Positions 29,604 to 40,417 of a DNA stretch of 64,000 nucleotides are shown one piece after another. The notes under the pieces are model-generated. The model ran no database searches and was not told the DNA's origin. It saw nothing but the letters and a program-made list of their open reading frames with translations. The translations under genes and the position numbers were made by a program. The stretch covers positions 193,501 to 257,500 of the forward strand of contig NC_009416.2 in the NCBI RefSeq assembly GCF_000002875.2, written 5' to 3'. The stretch is from Leishmania infantum JPCM5. Its lineage: Eukaryota > Euglenozoa > Kinetoplastea > Trypanosomatida > Trypanosomatidae. Within the stretch, counting starts at the first letter, position 1. The number at the start of each line of letters is the position of its first letter.

Positions 29604-29969
29604 GAGGTCTTCTTACCTTGATGTTATCCTTTGTCGGTGCTTCCGGCATGGTGGTGCAGCCGTAGCGGCAGCTGCGCGCCACCCCACCCTATCTACTTTC
29701 TCCCTCATCTCCTCTGCCATCTCTTTCGTGCTCGCCACTTGTTCTTTGGCCGCTTCCCGAAGCTGGCCCCATTTTCGGCGCTTTACTTTCTATTTCTCGC
29801 TTCTGGACGCGTGCACCTGTCGAAGTGTGCGTGTGGGTTGCTCACCGTGGGAGGGATAGATTGTGCCGCTCTGGGTCATTGCGCTTGTACACACGTGATA
29901 CACAGGCACAGACGCCCAAAGTCAACTGTCGTAGCTGTTGCGGGTGTGAGCGCCGCTGCAACTGGCTGG
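29604..29969. other. 5' flank of the phosphatase gene
   Basis: CT-rich tracts at 29695-29760 are candidate polypyrimidine signals. The frame is open from 29631 but has no ATG before 29970, so these codons are probably untranslated. Confidence 0.6.
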
Positions 29970-31784
29970 ATGCTCGCAGACGTGACAGACACCTATGGCC
30001 GTCCTCCATCGGAGCGCGGCGCGCGAGGGGACGGCGGCGCCAAGCACCAGAAGAAGAAGCGGAAGACAAAGCTGAAGCGCGTCGACGAGTCAGAGCAGGA
30101 CGGCTGGCTCGATCGCGCGCGGCAGGGCCTGCACTGCTCGCTTTTCTGCGGCGGCGCTAAGTGTCGCCAGGAGAGCTGGGAGGCCATGAAGGAGAAGGAT
30201 CAGCGTGCCGCGGCCATCGAGGGCCTGCAGTCGAACTGGGTCGGCAACGACGTCATCGCGAGCCAGCGACCGTCGACGTCGCTCTTTCTCAAATACCCCA
30301 TTATCGCTCAGTTTCATGCCAAAAATGTCACTGGGGTTCTCAACCTACAAGAGAAGGGTGAACATGGCAACTGCGGGCCGGACGGCATCTACGAAAGCAG
30401 CGGCTACAGCTACAACGGCGCCGAAGATCTGATGCCACACGGCATCTCGTACTACGAGTTTCCGTGGCCGGACATGACAGCTCCGCAACAGGACATCGTG
30501 CTGCGCAGTGTGCAGGTCATGGACTACCACATCAAGCAGAAAGGTAAGGTCCTGGTACACTGCCACGCCGGGCTTGGCCGCACCGGACTCATGATCGCGT
30601 GCTATTACGTGTACAGCCAGCACATACCGTCCGACGAGGCGATTGCGCTGGTACGCAAGATGCGTCCTGGCGCTATTCAGACGACGCGCCAGGCGCAGTT
30701 CATTGCGGACTTCGAGAAGCATCTGTGGCGACTCTCACAGGCGTTCCGGGTTGAAATCTCCGATGCCTTGATTGATCTCAACCTCTTCATTCAGCGACAG
30801 CGCCTCGTGCTGCATGGCGAGCAGGCAGACTTGTACAAGAGCGTGCCACTCTTTCTCCACACCATCTTGTGCCGCCTGCTCAACCTGACGAAGAACAACC
30901 CAGATGCGGCGCGACTGGCATTGCAGTCCCTTGGCCCAAGCGCTGCACCAACGGACACGACGCTGTCAGCGTGCCGCATCGCCATCAACCGTCGCCGCTT
31001 CCGCGTGCAGAGCGTGCGTGATGTGTCCATTCTGAGCTTCTTGGTGTGTGACTGGTTCCGCAGCACGTCATCGCCGGCGTTGACGGAGGAGAACTGCGAC
31101 CAGATCGTGGAGAGCATGCGGGCTTCCATCTCGAAGCAGGAGGGGCTGCCGTTGGAGATTCGCCGTATCCTGTCGAAGCCGGCGCGCCACACCCTGGGGA
31201 TGGTGATCTCGGCGTTCATTATCATCTCAAGGCAGGTGGGCTGCGTCAGCCTTACAAACTTTGCCTTCCGCTGCGTCGTCGACTCCTTCAACCACGCCTT
31301 CAACCCTATCAAGGTTCGCCACAGCCCGCTCGAGCGCGAGCTTATTCACAAGTTTTTCTTGGAGTGGGGTGAGAGCGTAGGGGACTTGTACTTTAACTAC
31401 GACACCGTACCCGCCGCGCACCGCACCATCAAGCGGATTGCGCTGGCCTCCTCCATTGTACTGGAGGCGACGAAGAACACCGATCCGCCGCGGAGGAGCT
31501 CGCCTAGTGTTCAGACCCTCTCAGTGCCGTCGTCCACGCAGGAGATGCCTAGCAACCCAGCCAAAAAAACGGAGGGCACTGAGTCTACGCTGGTCTTTTC
31601 TACTCAAAGTCGTGCTTCCCACCTGCCAGACATGCCCCTCGCCGTCGAAACGGACTCGGAAAGCAAAACACGCCTCTGGCGGCAACACTTGATCGAGTAC
31701 CGCCGTGACACGGATGCTCGGTGTGGCCGCGGCGAGCAACAGCGTCCGCCCGCCTCTTCAGTCGACGCCAAGGTAAAGCGCTGA
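29970..31784 (+). CDS. PTPDC1-type protein tyrosine phosphatase
   Basis: This is a 604-residue protein. A basic N-terminal region (KKKRKTKLKR near 28-37) is followed by a Cys-based phosphatase domain (about 85-225). The P-loop is HCHAGLGRTG (197-206), with C198 as nucleophile and R204. The likely general acid is D168 in FPWPDM, and SIQT-like recognition residues are seen as AIQTTRQ. The P-loop sequence and the downstream helix match PTPDC1 (PTP9Q22), a phosphatase linked to centrosomes and cilia in animals. The long C-terminal half (about 260-530) is helical and may be a second domain, followed by a Ser/Pro-rich tail. All catalytic residues are present, so activity is expected. Flagellar or basal-body function is inferred from the animal homologue. 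Confidence 0.88.
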   Translation: MLADVTDTYGRPPSERGARGDGGAKHQKKKRKTKLKRVDESEQDGWLDRARQGLHCSLFCGGAKCRQESWEAMKEKDQRAAAIEGLQSNWVGNDVIASQRPSTSLFLKYPIIAQFHAKNVTGVLNLQEKGEHGNCGPDGIYESSGYSYNGAEDLMPHGISYYEFPWPDMTAPQQDIVLRSVQVMDYHIKQKGKVLVHCHAGLGRTGLMIACYYVYSQHIPSDEAIALVRKMRPGAIQTTRQAQFIADFEKHLWRLSQAFRVEISDALIDLNLFIQRQRLVLHGEQADLYKSVPLFLHTILCRLLNLTKNNPDAARLALQSLGPSAAPTDTTLSACRIAINRRRFRVQSVRDVSILSFLVCDWFRSTSSPALTEENCDQIVESMRASISKQEGLPLEIRRILSKPARHTLGMVISAFIIISRQVGCVSLTNFAFRCVVDSFNHAFNPIKVRHSPLERELIHKFFLEWGESVGDLYFNYDTVPAAHRTIKRIALASSIVLEATKNTDPPRRSSPSVQTLSVPSSTQEMPSNPAKKTEGTESTLVFSTQSRASHLPDMPLAVETDSESKTRLWRQHLIEYRRDTDARCGRGEQQRPPASSVDAKVKR

Positions 31785-33335
31785 AATAGCGGCGCGCTTT
31801 CTTTCTCTCTCTGTGTTCGGGTGCGTGTTTGCTTGAGTGCGCGTGTGCGTATCGGCGCCTCCCCTCTCCCTCCTCCTTCTTTCCCCTCATACACCCACCT
31901 ACCTCTACCCTGTCACGCACACATATATTTATGAGGGAGGCATAGAAGATGCAGCAGCGGCAGAGAGTAGTATGGCTGTTGTGGCTGTGGTTATATATCT
32001 ATGTGTGTGCAGGTGTGCCTCTTCTCCTCCTTTCGGTTCTGGGTGTGCTTTCCAGCCACCTCATGTCGATGCCGTGACACACCCTTCCCCTTTGTTTTTC
32101 AGCTTTTGAGGGGTATGCGCGAATCGGTCGCCGCTATCCCCGTCTTGTTCTGTTTTCGGTCCTTTTGGGAGACCTGCGCCTCACCCCAAATCGCCATCTC
32201 GCCCCCTTCTAATTTTGTTGCTCCTCTCTTTGGCGACTCTCGTCGGGTTTGTTTTCTGTTTCTTCACCATCACCTGTTCTTTGCTTTATCGGTTGGCGAG
32301 GCCCCCAAACGGCGCGCTGATAAGCACGTGTACGTGCACGCGCACAGATGTGGGCAGGCGCACATATACAGACACACGCGGATTTCTCGACACCGTCTAT
32401 TTTCACTTCACTCAACGTTATCCACTCCTCTGCCGAGTTGCGCACACACGTACACATGCACGCCGAGATGCAGTGGCCCATCAAAGTAGTGGGGGTGACG
32501 TGACACTGCTTGTCCGGTTCTGTGAGTGTGTTTGCGCCTGTGTGTGCGCGATCTCATCCTGGTTCACCGCTCGTCGCTCTTCTAGGCAGGTGATCTGTTA
32601 TGTCCACTCAACTGTTTTTGTTTGCATTAATTTTGGCCCCTTTTCTGTTTTTTTTTTAGAGTGCCGCAGCTTCCATTGCAGAGTTTAGCCGCTCTCTCTC
32701 CATCCCTTCCTCTCCCCCATTTTCGTCTTTGCCGTGTCGTCTCTCGCTTCATCTCCTTCTTTTCTGCGTCGTCGTCGCGACTCGCGCTGCTCCCAACACG
32801 TCAAAACGTGACGGCTGGGAAAAAGGCAAGACGAAATCGAATGCGAGAGAAAATGCCTATAGGAGAAGTGGGGCGTGCGTATACGCGTCTTGCGGTCACT
32901 GAAGGACGTTCTTTTGAGGTCTCAGTTGCGGAGGGTATTGCTCGCTCGCGCGGGCGTGTTTCACTATTTTCCCTTTCTCTGTCACTGCTGTCCACAAGCT
33001 ATGGCAAGGCGAATCAGCGAGATGTGTGTGCTGCGTTGGCTCTTCTGCAGGTGCATCTTGAGCCCCTTGCTCTCTGCTGTTGCGTGTGTGTGTGTGTGTG
33101 TCGGGGGAGGGGGAGTGCTGTTCCTGAGAGGCTCCCCACCCCCAACCCCCGCACGCTCACGTTTTCTCCGTCTTGCAATCGTGTCTCTTGTGTGTCTGCT
33201 CACTCCCTTCTGCCTTCTCTCCCTTTTTACCTGACAACACCGCGTATACGCTTTCAGGCTTGCACTCAGGGCACAGGGTTGACATACACAGAGGCACACA
33301 CTGCTTTTATCGTCCTTATTTTCGTGCGAGTCACC
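31785..33335. other. Long intergenic region (1.55 kb)
   Basis: CT-rich and TG/CA-rich spacer with a TG run at 33085-33101. Frames here, including the long open extension upstream of 33336, have low-complexity composition. No gene is recognised. Confidence 0.6.
33201..33257 (+). promoter_or_regulatory. Predicted spliced-leader acceptor of the 2H phosphoesterase gene
   Basis: A long CT tract (33201-33230) is followed by the first AG at 33256-33257, giving a 5' UTR of 78 nt before the ATG at 33336. It shows that the open codons from 32661 are not part of the protein. Confidence 0.6.
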
Positions 33336-34184
33336 ATGTGGACGCAATGCAGCCGCGCGCTCCGCGGGCGGTCGGAGCGTGGGCTTTACTTCCCCATCAA
33401 TCACCGCATTGTTGATCAGCGTAACACGTTAGCTTCTGGAGCGGAGGAGGCCGATATCCAGTCACGGTACCGGCGCCAGCTGCGGTCGAGTTTCGTGACG
33501 AGGGAGACGCGGCAGACAGAGCCGCCAGCGTGGAGTCGGAGCACTCGCCCTACGCACTTTCTCTCGCTTCCGCTGCCATCCCGGTGCACGCTGCGGGTGC
33601 GCGTGAAGGAGATGCACGAAAGCATGATATTCGCCAATCAAAGCATCGAGCCGCTTCTGATTCCCGCCTCGAAGCTGCACGTCACCTTGGGGGTGATGAC
33701 CATCGGTGGAGAGACAGCCACAGCAGAGGCTGCCTCAGCCGCCGCAGCACCTGATGTGCTGGCGGCCATTCAAGATTGCGTCGACCAGGCGTGCCACGAT
33801 ACGTGCAAGGAGCCGCTGCAGCTGCGCTTCCGCGGCCTCGGCACCTTTGGACATGGCCGTGTGCTGTTTGCGGGATGCATAACAGAGGCGCACTTCACAA
33901 CACTCGACACGCTTGTGCGCCGCATTCGCAAGGACCTAGGGCTTGGTTTAGGCGTGGACATGAAAGGCAACCCGCACGATTCGTACGTGCCCCACGTCAC
34001 GGTCGCTAAGATCCGCCCATCGCAGATTGGCCAGTTTGGCCGTCAGCTCCCCATTTCGATGTGGGCGGATCACCAGCATCACGACTTTGGCGACGTCACC
34101 TTCAATAGAGTCGATCTGTGCAGCATGAAGGGTGAGGGAAAGAATGGGTACTACCACGTCGTGTCCTCGGCCGCGGTGCAGTAG
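33336..34184 (+). CDS. 2H phosphoesterase, AKAP7/ASCC1-like
   Basis: This encodes 282 residues. After a variable N-terminus, the segment THFLSLPL (73-80) starts a 2H phosphoesterase domain. The two catalytic motifs are HVTLG (115-119) and HVTVAK (220-225), about 100 residues apart. This matches the HxT pairs of the LigT/AKAP18 fold, which cleaves or binds 2'-5' or cyclic nucleotides. The strand RGLGTFGHGRVLFAG (166-180) also fits AKAP7-like proteins. Substrates could be 2'-5' oligoadenylates, cyclic phosphates in RNA or AMP-type ligands; the sequence does not decide. The Ala-rich run (131-138) is probably a loop insertion. Confidence 0.85.
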   Translation: MWTQCSRALRGRSERGLYFPINHRIVDQRNTLASGAEEADIQSRYRRQLRSSFVTRETRQTEPPAWSRSTRPTHFLSLPLPSRCTLRVRVKEMHESMIFANQSIEPLLIPASKLHVTLGVMTIGGETATAEAASAAAAPDVLAAIQDCVDQACHDTCKEPLQLRFRGLGTFGHGRVLFAGCITEAHFTTLDTLVRRIRKDLGLGLGVDMKGNPHDSYVPHVTVAKIRPSQIGQFGRQLPISMWADHQHHDFGDVTFNRVDLCSMKGEGKNGYYHVVSSAAVQ

Positions 34185-35137
34185 GTAAGCGCTGCAGGAC
34201 ACAGGTGCAACGCGCGCGCGTGGGTGGCCAAGGTGCCAGCGCGTCCCCGGCGGCAGGCTTGTGTGTGCGTGTGTATGCAATCATTTCCTGCACTGTGGTG
34301 ACCACGAGATCCTCTGTGCGGAGAGGTTTCTTCGTTGTTTTCTTCCTTGTGCGGTCTTGTACGCTCGTTGGCGGTGTTGGCGGGGCTTCTCTCCCCCCTT
34401 CGCCCCTTTCCATCCGCCCGTTGGAGAGGGAGGGAGAGAGACAAGGAGCGTTCCGTGACGCCATGGAGAGACTCATCACCTCAATGAAGCGAATGCGCAC
34501 GGACTGCAAAGCCGAAGACACAACGACGCCAGCAAACAGACCGACTTCATGTGACCATAGTTGGTGGAGTGACTGCAGCTGGAGCGCGTGGTCGCAGACC
34601 ACGCAGTGTAAAAGAGAAAGAGGAGGGAAACAGCGGACGTGTGCGCGCACACCACCGTGTGGAGCCGTTGTCACGCTCGCTTTGCTGAGGGCGGCTGCCA
34701 TAGGAGCGGGCTGCTGAAGTGCTGTCAAGGACAACGGCGCACACGTGGCGGCAGTAGGAAGCGAATAAGGGGATCAGGCCGCCCTTCTTCTCTCCATGCG
34801 TGCATGCCCCGCCCTCTCACCAACATCACCGAGATGCGACTCTTGGCAGTGGGGCTTCCCTTTCCAACATCGTAGCCTTCCATGCTCCGTTCTTGTGTCT
34901 CGTCCCTTCATAACGGCTTCGATTTCTCTGCTCCACTCCTTTGCCCCATCCTCCCCCCTCCTCTCTCTCGATCCTTGAGTGCGCGATTGTTTCATCAACA
35001 CACTGTGCCGGTCGACTCGCTCTTTTCCAGCGAAGAGCCCTCCCCTCCCCCTTTCCCTTCCCCTCCCCCCCCACACACACACAGATATATACATACACAC
35101 ACTGCTTCCATTGCGCTCCCTCCCGACCATCTTCTGG
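34185..35137. other. Intergenic/UTR
   Basis: Holds mixed 3' UTR sequence and then CT-rich tracts followed by a CA/TA run at 35071-35102. No gene is recognised. Confidence 0.6.
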
Positions 35138-35770
35138 ATGATGTCTACAGCAGCCAAGAAAGGGCCCCGTACCGGGACCAACAAATCGGCCAAAGGTAGC
35201 ATCGTCTGCGCCGCACCGGGCACAGATGCGAAGCGCACCGCGGCATCATCGCCATTCACGCCCGCGACGCTTCTGGAGGTTCCGCCGGAGTACAAGCAAC
35301 AGCTGCGCCAGGCATTCGATAAGTTTGACGACTCCGGCAAAGGCTTTATTCCTGCACACGAGGTGGTGGTTGCTCTCTACGCGCTTGGATACGACGTAGG
35401 CAGCGCGGAGCTGCAGCAGCTGCTTCAAGAGGTTGGGGCTGCCGGCGCTGAGTCGATCGACTTCAATGACTTCTACAACGTTCTAGTGCTGAAGATGAGC
35501 AAGAAGGAGAGCAAGACGGAGTCGGTGCGCGCCTTTAAACAGATGGACCGAGATGACAAGGGGTACATCGGCCTCGAAGACCTGCGCTCTATGTCCGACT
35601 CACTGCACATGAACTTGACAGACGACGAGCTGTCCGAGATGATCCAGTTCGCGCGGTCCGTTGGATACCACACCCCCGCGCAAGGACAGTCGGAGTTCGA
35701 CGCGAGGGACATGCTGGCGGTCTCGGAGACCGAGTACTTGCGTTTGATGAAGCGAGCCAACGTTTACTGA
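35138..35770 (+). CDS. Centrin-like EF-hand protein
   Basis: This encodes 210 residues. A basic, flexible N-terminus of about 50 residues is followed by four EF-hand units in the centrin/calmodulin arrangement. The first loop (64-75) has D64, S66, K68, G69, I71 and E75, so position 5 is Lys, which weakens calcium binding. The third loop (137-148) has D137, D139, K141, G142, I144 and D148 in the last position. The second and fourth hands lack most ligands. Segments EYKQQLRQAFDKFDDSGKG and RAFKQMDRDDKGYI are typical of centrins, which act in basal bodies and the flagellum. Calcium binding is probably weak. Two adjacent ATGs (35138 and 35141) open the frame and either could be used. Confidence 0.85.
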   Translation: MMSTAAKKGPRTGTNKSAKGSIVCAAPGTDAKRTAASSPFTPATLLEVPPEYKQQLRQAFDKFDDSGKGFIPAHEVVVALYALGYDVGSAELQQLLQEVGAAGAESIDFNDFYNVLVLKMSKKESKTESVRAFKQMDRDDKGYIGLEDLRSMSDSLHMNLTDDELSEMIQFARSVGYHTPAQGQSEFDARDMLAVSETEYLRLMKRANVY

Positions 35771-37081
35771 ATGGGCGGACGAGGGATAGTGATGAGGGCC
35801 AAGCCTCTCGACGGACTTATGCTGTCGCTGACATTGCGGTGGTGCCGCTAACAGCCTGCATGCAACTTCGATGTCTGCTGTTGCTGCCGTTGTTGTGCAG
35901 TGCGAGAGCGCAAGAAAATAATAAGTTCAGAGAGAGGAGCGGGGCAACGATGAGCGGGCTGATCTTCAGCGCTCCTCGCGACGCACGACAGAATCAGAAC
36001 TGAATGCGAAGCTGGCGCGCTTTCCGTCATGTACACTACAGCGCGAACTGCACTTTAATGTGTGAGCAACAAGGAAAAAAAGCGGAAATAATCTCTATCG
36101 CGCGAGGCTGTGACGTGCGGCGCTACCAGCTCTGAGTACAGCGCCACACTTTCCCTCCTCCGCGTGTGCTGTTTTACTCCGAACGATCCGGATGCCAGCA
36201 ACTTGTTGCTGGCGCTTGGCTAGAGAGCAGGCGCCGAGTGATCTCGGCAAGAGTGAGTGAGAGGGAGAGAGCTCACGGGAGGGGGGGCAGAAGAATGCGT
36301 TGCCCTTCTCTCTTGCTCCACTCCACTCCGGCCGGCGTGTGTGTGTGTAAAGGGGAAGGTAAGGATATTCGTTTGTGCCCCCTACATCCGTGCCGTCAAA
36401 CTGATAGGAGGCTCATCAACGACATCCTTGCGGCGCTGTGACGGTGTGCACTTTGCCCTACTCTTTTCACGTAAACCAGAGTCATCTCCCTCCCCATAAG
36501 CACTTGTCTGCCCTGGTTGCCTTCTCGCTTCTCTCTTCTCCCTCCTCTTGTCTCGTCGTTCGCGTGCCATCACGGCACTTGTGCTGTCCCCTTTAACGTT
36601 ATGCTTGGTCCTGCCCCTCTGGTGCACACTCTTTTTTTCTCTGACGGCTCGTGCCTGCACATTGAATGCCGGTGCGAATCATTCCGCTCTTTCCTGTCAC
36701 CTTCTGAATGAGCGGAACCGCAACAGCAGCAGCGGATCCCTTCTTCCTCTCCACCTCCCCACTAGACGAGGAGGCGGTGTCGTGCTTGCGCCGCACCATC
36801 GCACACGCCAGCAGAAAAGCGGTTGCCTCCTTCTTTGCTCGCCTGTTTGTGTGTTGTGTGCGCACCGATGGAGCGCCACATAATACACCCTTGCGGCTGA
36901 TTGAAACTTCCAAAACGGGCCTACCACTTCTACGCTCCTCACGCGTGCTCCGCATATCAGCCACTGTGCACATCGATACCGCTAGCATACCCATTCGCAC
37001 CAGCGGACACGCACGCGCTCGAGGTTTGCTGCTTCAGGTATCGTGCAGTCTACCGAGTTGCCAGAATCCAGCATCGCCAGC
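35771..37081. other. Intergenic/UTR
   Basis: A 1.3-kb spacer. It contains a 159-codon frame (36708-37187) that overlaps the next gene in another frame and is judged doubtful. A CT-rich tract with candidate acceptors precedes 37082. Confidence 0.55.
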
Positions 37082-37990
37082 ATGTCCATCTTTGGCGTCT
37101 CTTCCTACTTTCTGTGGACGCAGAAGGGGCAGACGGTGCTGCCACTTGTGCGAGGGAGCGGCTTTCTTATGCCCTTTCAACATCTGAACACCTTCTACAG
37201 CTATCACGTCATGTCCGCTGCCCACGTCACATGCCCAGTCAAGCACCGGAAACTGTACGGGGACACCATTGGGCTCAAGGCGATTGGAGAACGGCACATC
37301 AGCACCCGCTTGCTCATACCAGACGAAGCCACACACAAGGTGCAGTCATCTTTCGAGCTGGAGTTTAGACAGGAGTACATGCCTAACACCGATGTTGCCT
37401 CACTGCGTCTGTGCAAGGAGGAGCAGTTCAAACAAGCGATGCTGCCACCACAGAACAGCGGCACCGGCGCCGCATCTCCGCTGCAGGTGATCCAGCCAGA
37501 TCTGGACCGCATAGAGGAGGGGGATGAGCTGATCCTGTGCGGCGTCCACACACAGGAGGAGCGCGCCAACCCCAACGACGACGGGCTGGCGCTTAATCCG
37601 ATGCGTTTGATTGCCACGTGCAAGGCGGCCCTCTTGTCGCTCGACTACGGTACCGTTCTGCTGGCCTCCATCGATGGCCCAGCCGAGGAGGCTAGGGAGA
37701 GCGGCAGCGGTAGCGCAGCTTCTGCCAGTAGGCCAGTCACAGTGCCGCCTCTTCCGTTGAGTATGTGCGGTGGCCCCGTGCTGCGCCGTTCCTCTGGAAG
37801 GTGCGTAGGCGTGATTGCGGCGCGGGTTATGAAAAACGCGCCACCGCGGGATCCACAATCTACCTCGCTCTACCAGGACCCGTATCTGGACATCTCCGAG
37901 CACATCGCCTTGCACGCGCTCTGGCCGCTGGATGTCGCGTTTGTGCCCATTGGTGAGTTCTACGACCCCCTTCGTCGCTGCGAGATGTAG
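37082..37990 (+). CDS. Trypsin-fold protein with Cys at the nucleophile position
   Basis: This encodes 302 residues with the layout of a chymotrypsin/HtrA-like (trypsin_2) domain: GSGFLM (25-30), SAAHVT with candidate catalytic H48 (45-50), TDVASLRL with candidate D104 (103-110), and SMCGGPVL (227-234). In serine peptidases the last motif is G(D/N)SGGP with Ser as nucleophile; here C229 takes its place. The oxyanion-loop Gly-Gly-Pro is kept and is followed by VGVIAA, the usual strand after the active site. It may be a Cys-nucleophile peptidase of chymotrypsin fold, or a non-catalytic relative. There is no signal peptide or presequence. The start is the ATG at 37082; upstream codons in frame lack ATG. 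Substrates unknown. Confidence 0.78.
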   Translation: MSIFGVSSYFLWTQKGQTVLPLVRGSGFLMPFQHLNTFYSYHVMSAAHVTCPVKHRKLYGDTIGLKAIGERHISTRLLIPDEATHKVQSSFELEFRQEYMPNTDVASLRLCKEEQFKQAMLPPQNSGTGAASPLQVIQPDLDRIEEGDELILCGVHTQEERANPNDDGLALNPMRLIATCKAALLSLDYGTVLLASIDGPAEEARESGSGSAASASRPVTVPPLPLSMCGGPVLRRSSGRCVGVIAARVMKNAPPRDPQSTSLYQDPYLDISEHIALHALWPLDVAFVPIGEFYDPLRRCEM

Positions 37991-39482
37991 GGGGAGAAGG
38001 GGGTGGAGAAGTGGTGATGTCTCTCTCTGCGTGTACGTGCCGTTGAGTGTGCCCATGAGTGAGGCGCATGATGATGAAGCGCGTGCGCGGTGGACCGAAG
38101 TGGCAGAGTGGAAACGAAGGACGAAGAGGTTGTGGTGATGGTGGTAGGGAGCGCAGCTTGTGCGTGCGGTGGGACCCTCTGTGTCTCGCTGCTCGGAAAC
38201 GGAGGGTGATGGTCGCGGTCGGCGTGCCGCGGTGTTTGCACCACCGTCGTGATATGAGTGTGGATGTGTGTGCCGGTGGACCGGAGACACACACCTTCCG
38301 CTCACCCGCGAATCCTCTCTTCCACCCCCTCTCTTGCTCGCCGCCCTTCGCTTTCTTTCTTCCGTTTAGTGATGATGACAGCACGCGGCTTTCGATTCGC
38401 CTACACGGACAGCTCGCAGAAACAAGACAGCGTTGGGAGAAAAACGTCGAAGGCGTCTTTGCTGTCCTTCGGCCCTCTCCTTGCTGCCCGCTGCTCTCTG
38501 GCCGGTGAGTGGGTGGTGGTGGTGGTGGGGGGGGTGCACAAGGAGGGGTGACTCTTTGTGCCCCGCTGCTCAGTTTGCTTCCTTATCCGTGCATCACATG
38601 CCCCTTGAGTGCGCGGTAACTCGGGTCGGGTGCGGAAAGCTGCTCTTTCGATGTGCGCGGGTAAAGGCCTGAGCCTCCTTCTTCCTCTGTGTCTGTGTCT
38701 TCCTTACCGGCTTGTCTCTCACTTTTTTTTTGTTTCACATCCCTCCCTCTTTCATGCCCTGTTGTCGTCACCCTTGCCTGTGTGTGCGTGCGTTGGGTGT
38801 CTCTGAGAGCTGCGCGTCAACGCTGATGCGCACACTGCTTTCTCTTCGCCCTCTTGTTGCTCTGCGACTCTCTTTATCGCGCGAACACATACACATGCAC
38901 AAGTACATTGCCGGTGCTCACGTGCATCTCATGACACGTTTTATTCCTGTCACTACTCCTCTTTTTCACGCCAACACTGTCGGCGTGTGTGAGCTGACGT
39001 GCTTACACACACAGATCAGGCCACTGACTTCTCTTGCCTCTTCCTCCTCCTCACCCACCAATGGGCAGATATTTCTGCTTCGATGTTTTCTTGATTTCCG
39101 TGTTCTCTGTGGTGAGTGCCAGCAGCGCAGCCGCCAGGCCCCCCCCCATCGTTTTCAGCTCTTCTCCTTATCAGAGTAGAGTCAAGGCAGGCGCTCACAA
39201 CACCATCGCCCCCTCGTTTTATCCGTTTTTCTACTGCGCATAAATACGCTTCTGGCGGCAGAGCACAGGAGACCCTTGCGTAGAGCCGAAGGGCTGCGGG
39301 TACAGCGGCGGGCGTGCCGCGCACTCGATCTCTGACTCTCTTCACGTGTCTTTTGATAGCGTTTGCGGGGGGGGGGGAAGGTGCCTGCCGCTGGATCGCA
39401 GTACTTGACACAGTACTCTGCACTTCACTGCTCCTCATCCCCTTTCCTTCTCGTCTTCTTTCCGCTAGAGCTGCAACGCTCT
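37991..39482. other. Intergenic region upstream of SIDER copy 2
   Basis: A 1.5-kb spacer with a G-rich run at 38509-38550 and a G11 run at 39367-39377. No gene is recognised. Confidence 0.6.
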
Positions 39483-40058
39483 CCTGACGGGGGAGGGGAC
39501 GGCACACCGCGCAGCGCGTGGTATTTCAGGGGTCTGCACCCCATTGTGTGGGGAGGCGAGGCAGCCCCCACTACCCCTGCCAATGCACAAGCACCTCTGG
39601 TGGTGACAGGGTCAGGTGCCTGCGACGAAGGGAGGTCAGAGCGATGCATGGCTGCTGATGCCGGCGCTCAGGCCCTGGATGGCGTTGCGTGGGGGCGACC
39701 TGCGACGGTGAACGCGTCTGTGCAGCCCATATGGCCAGGCAGCGTGTGAGCGTGACTGGAGTGCTGCACCTCATGCGCCCCTCGCTGGCCACTGGTGTGG
39801 GGAGCCTGAGCCACCCCGCGGCGGGATGCGCGAGGTGGCGACCGGCATAGTGGGGGCAACTGTGGTGCTGACTGCGAGGCGGCGGGTGGGTAGAGCTTGA
39901 GGGCAGGGGGCCGTGCTCGGATGGCTGGGTCGGCGCACGACTGTGATGCGTGTCGAGTGCTGCTTCGCGCGACGCGATGGGCCTGCGACATGCCGGGCGA
40001 GTAGGGTGGGCCTGCACCCATGTAGTCTAGCAGTGCATGAAGGCACAGAAAAAGAAAA
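39483..40058 (+). mobile_element. SIDER-type retroposon, copy 2
   Basis: This element of about 576 bases is nearly identical to copies 1 and 3, with the same head and an A-rich tail interrupted by one G. It has the same orientation as transcription and lies between the trypsin-fold gene and the kinesin gene. Its tail happens to be open in frame with the kinesin. SIDER2 elements in 3' UTRs are known to destabilise Leishmania mRNAs, so it may affect the preceding transcript. Confidence 0.8.
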
Positions 40059-40417
40059 GTATGCGAGACACATGCGCTTCTCTTCGTGTGAGTGCGCTTT
40101 CGCCAGAGATAGAGTCGCGTTGTTATATATATATATATTGGTTTTACGACCGCGCGCCTCGCCGCCTCGTTGCTCTCTCTCGATGTCCACACTACCGTCC
40201 TCCTGCACACATGCTCTTTTTTTCCTCCTCGTCGGACACCCTCCACACGCTCGTACACGTGTGCTCGCACGCGCCTATCTGGGACGAAGTCAAGGGTACC
40301 CCTCCCTCACCCTCACCCACAGACATATTTCACCGAAGGCTGAGAGAGAGCCGCGCACCAACATTTACGTTATTATTATTTTTTTTTTCGTCTTCTCCAG
40401 AGCGCAGTAAACACAAA
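40059..40417. other. 5' flank of the kinesin gene
   Basis: Contains a short TA run (40126-40138) and the polypyrimidine tract of the kinesin. The frame is open through this segment into the SIDER tail, but this is considered untranslated. Confidence 0.65.
40371..40400 (+). promoter_or_regulatory. Predicted spliced-leader acceptor of the kinesin gene
   Basis: A T-rich tract (40371-40398) and AG at 40399-40400 lie 17 nt before the ATG at 40418. This strongly supports 40418 as the start and excludes the in-frame codons from 40037. Confidence 0.75.

Noticed and set aside
29118..29682. Minus-strand frames of about 150 codons in each SIDER copy
   Set aside because: They recur only because the repeats are identical. 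SIDER elements have no coding capacity.
36708..37187. 159-codon + strand frame upstream of, and overlapping, the trypsin-fold gene
   Set aside because: The first AG after the pyrimidine tract falls within its first codons, so trans-splicing would remove its ATG. It overlaps a well-supported gene in another frame.
29030..40058. Target-site duplications around the SIDER copies
   Set aside because: Flanks were compared by eye. Only short partial matches not abutting the ends were found, so none is claimed.
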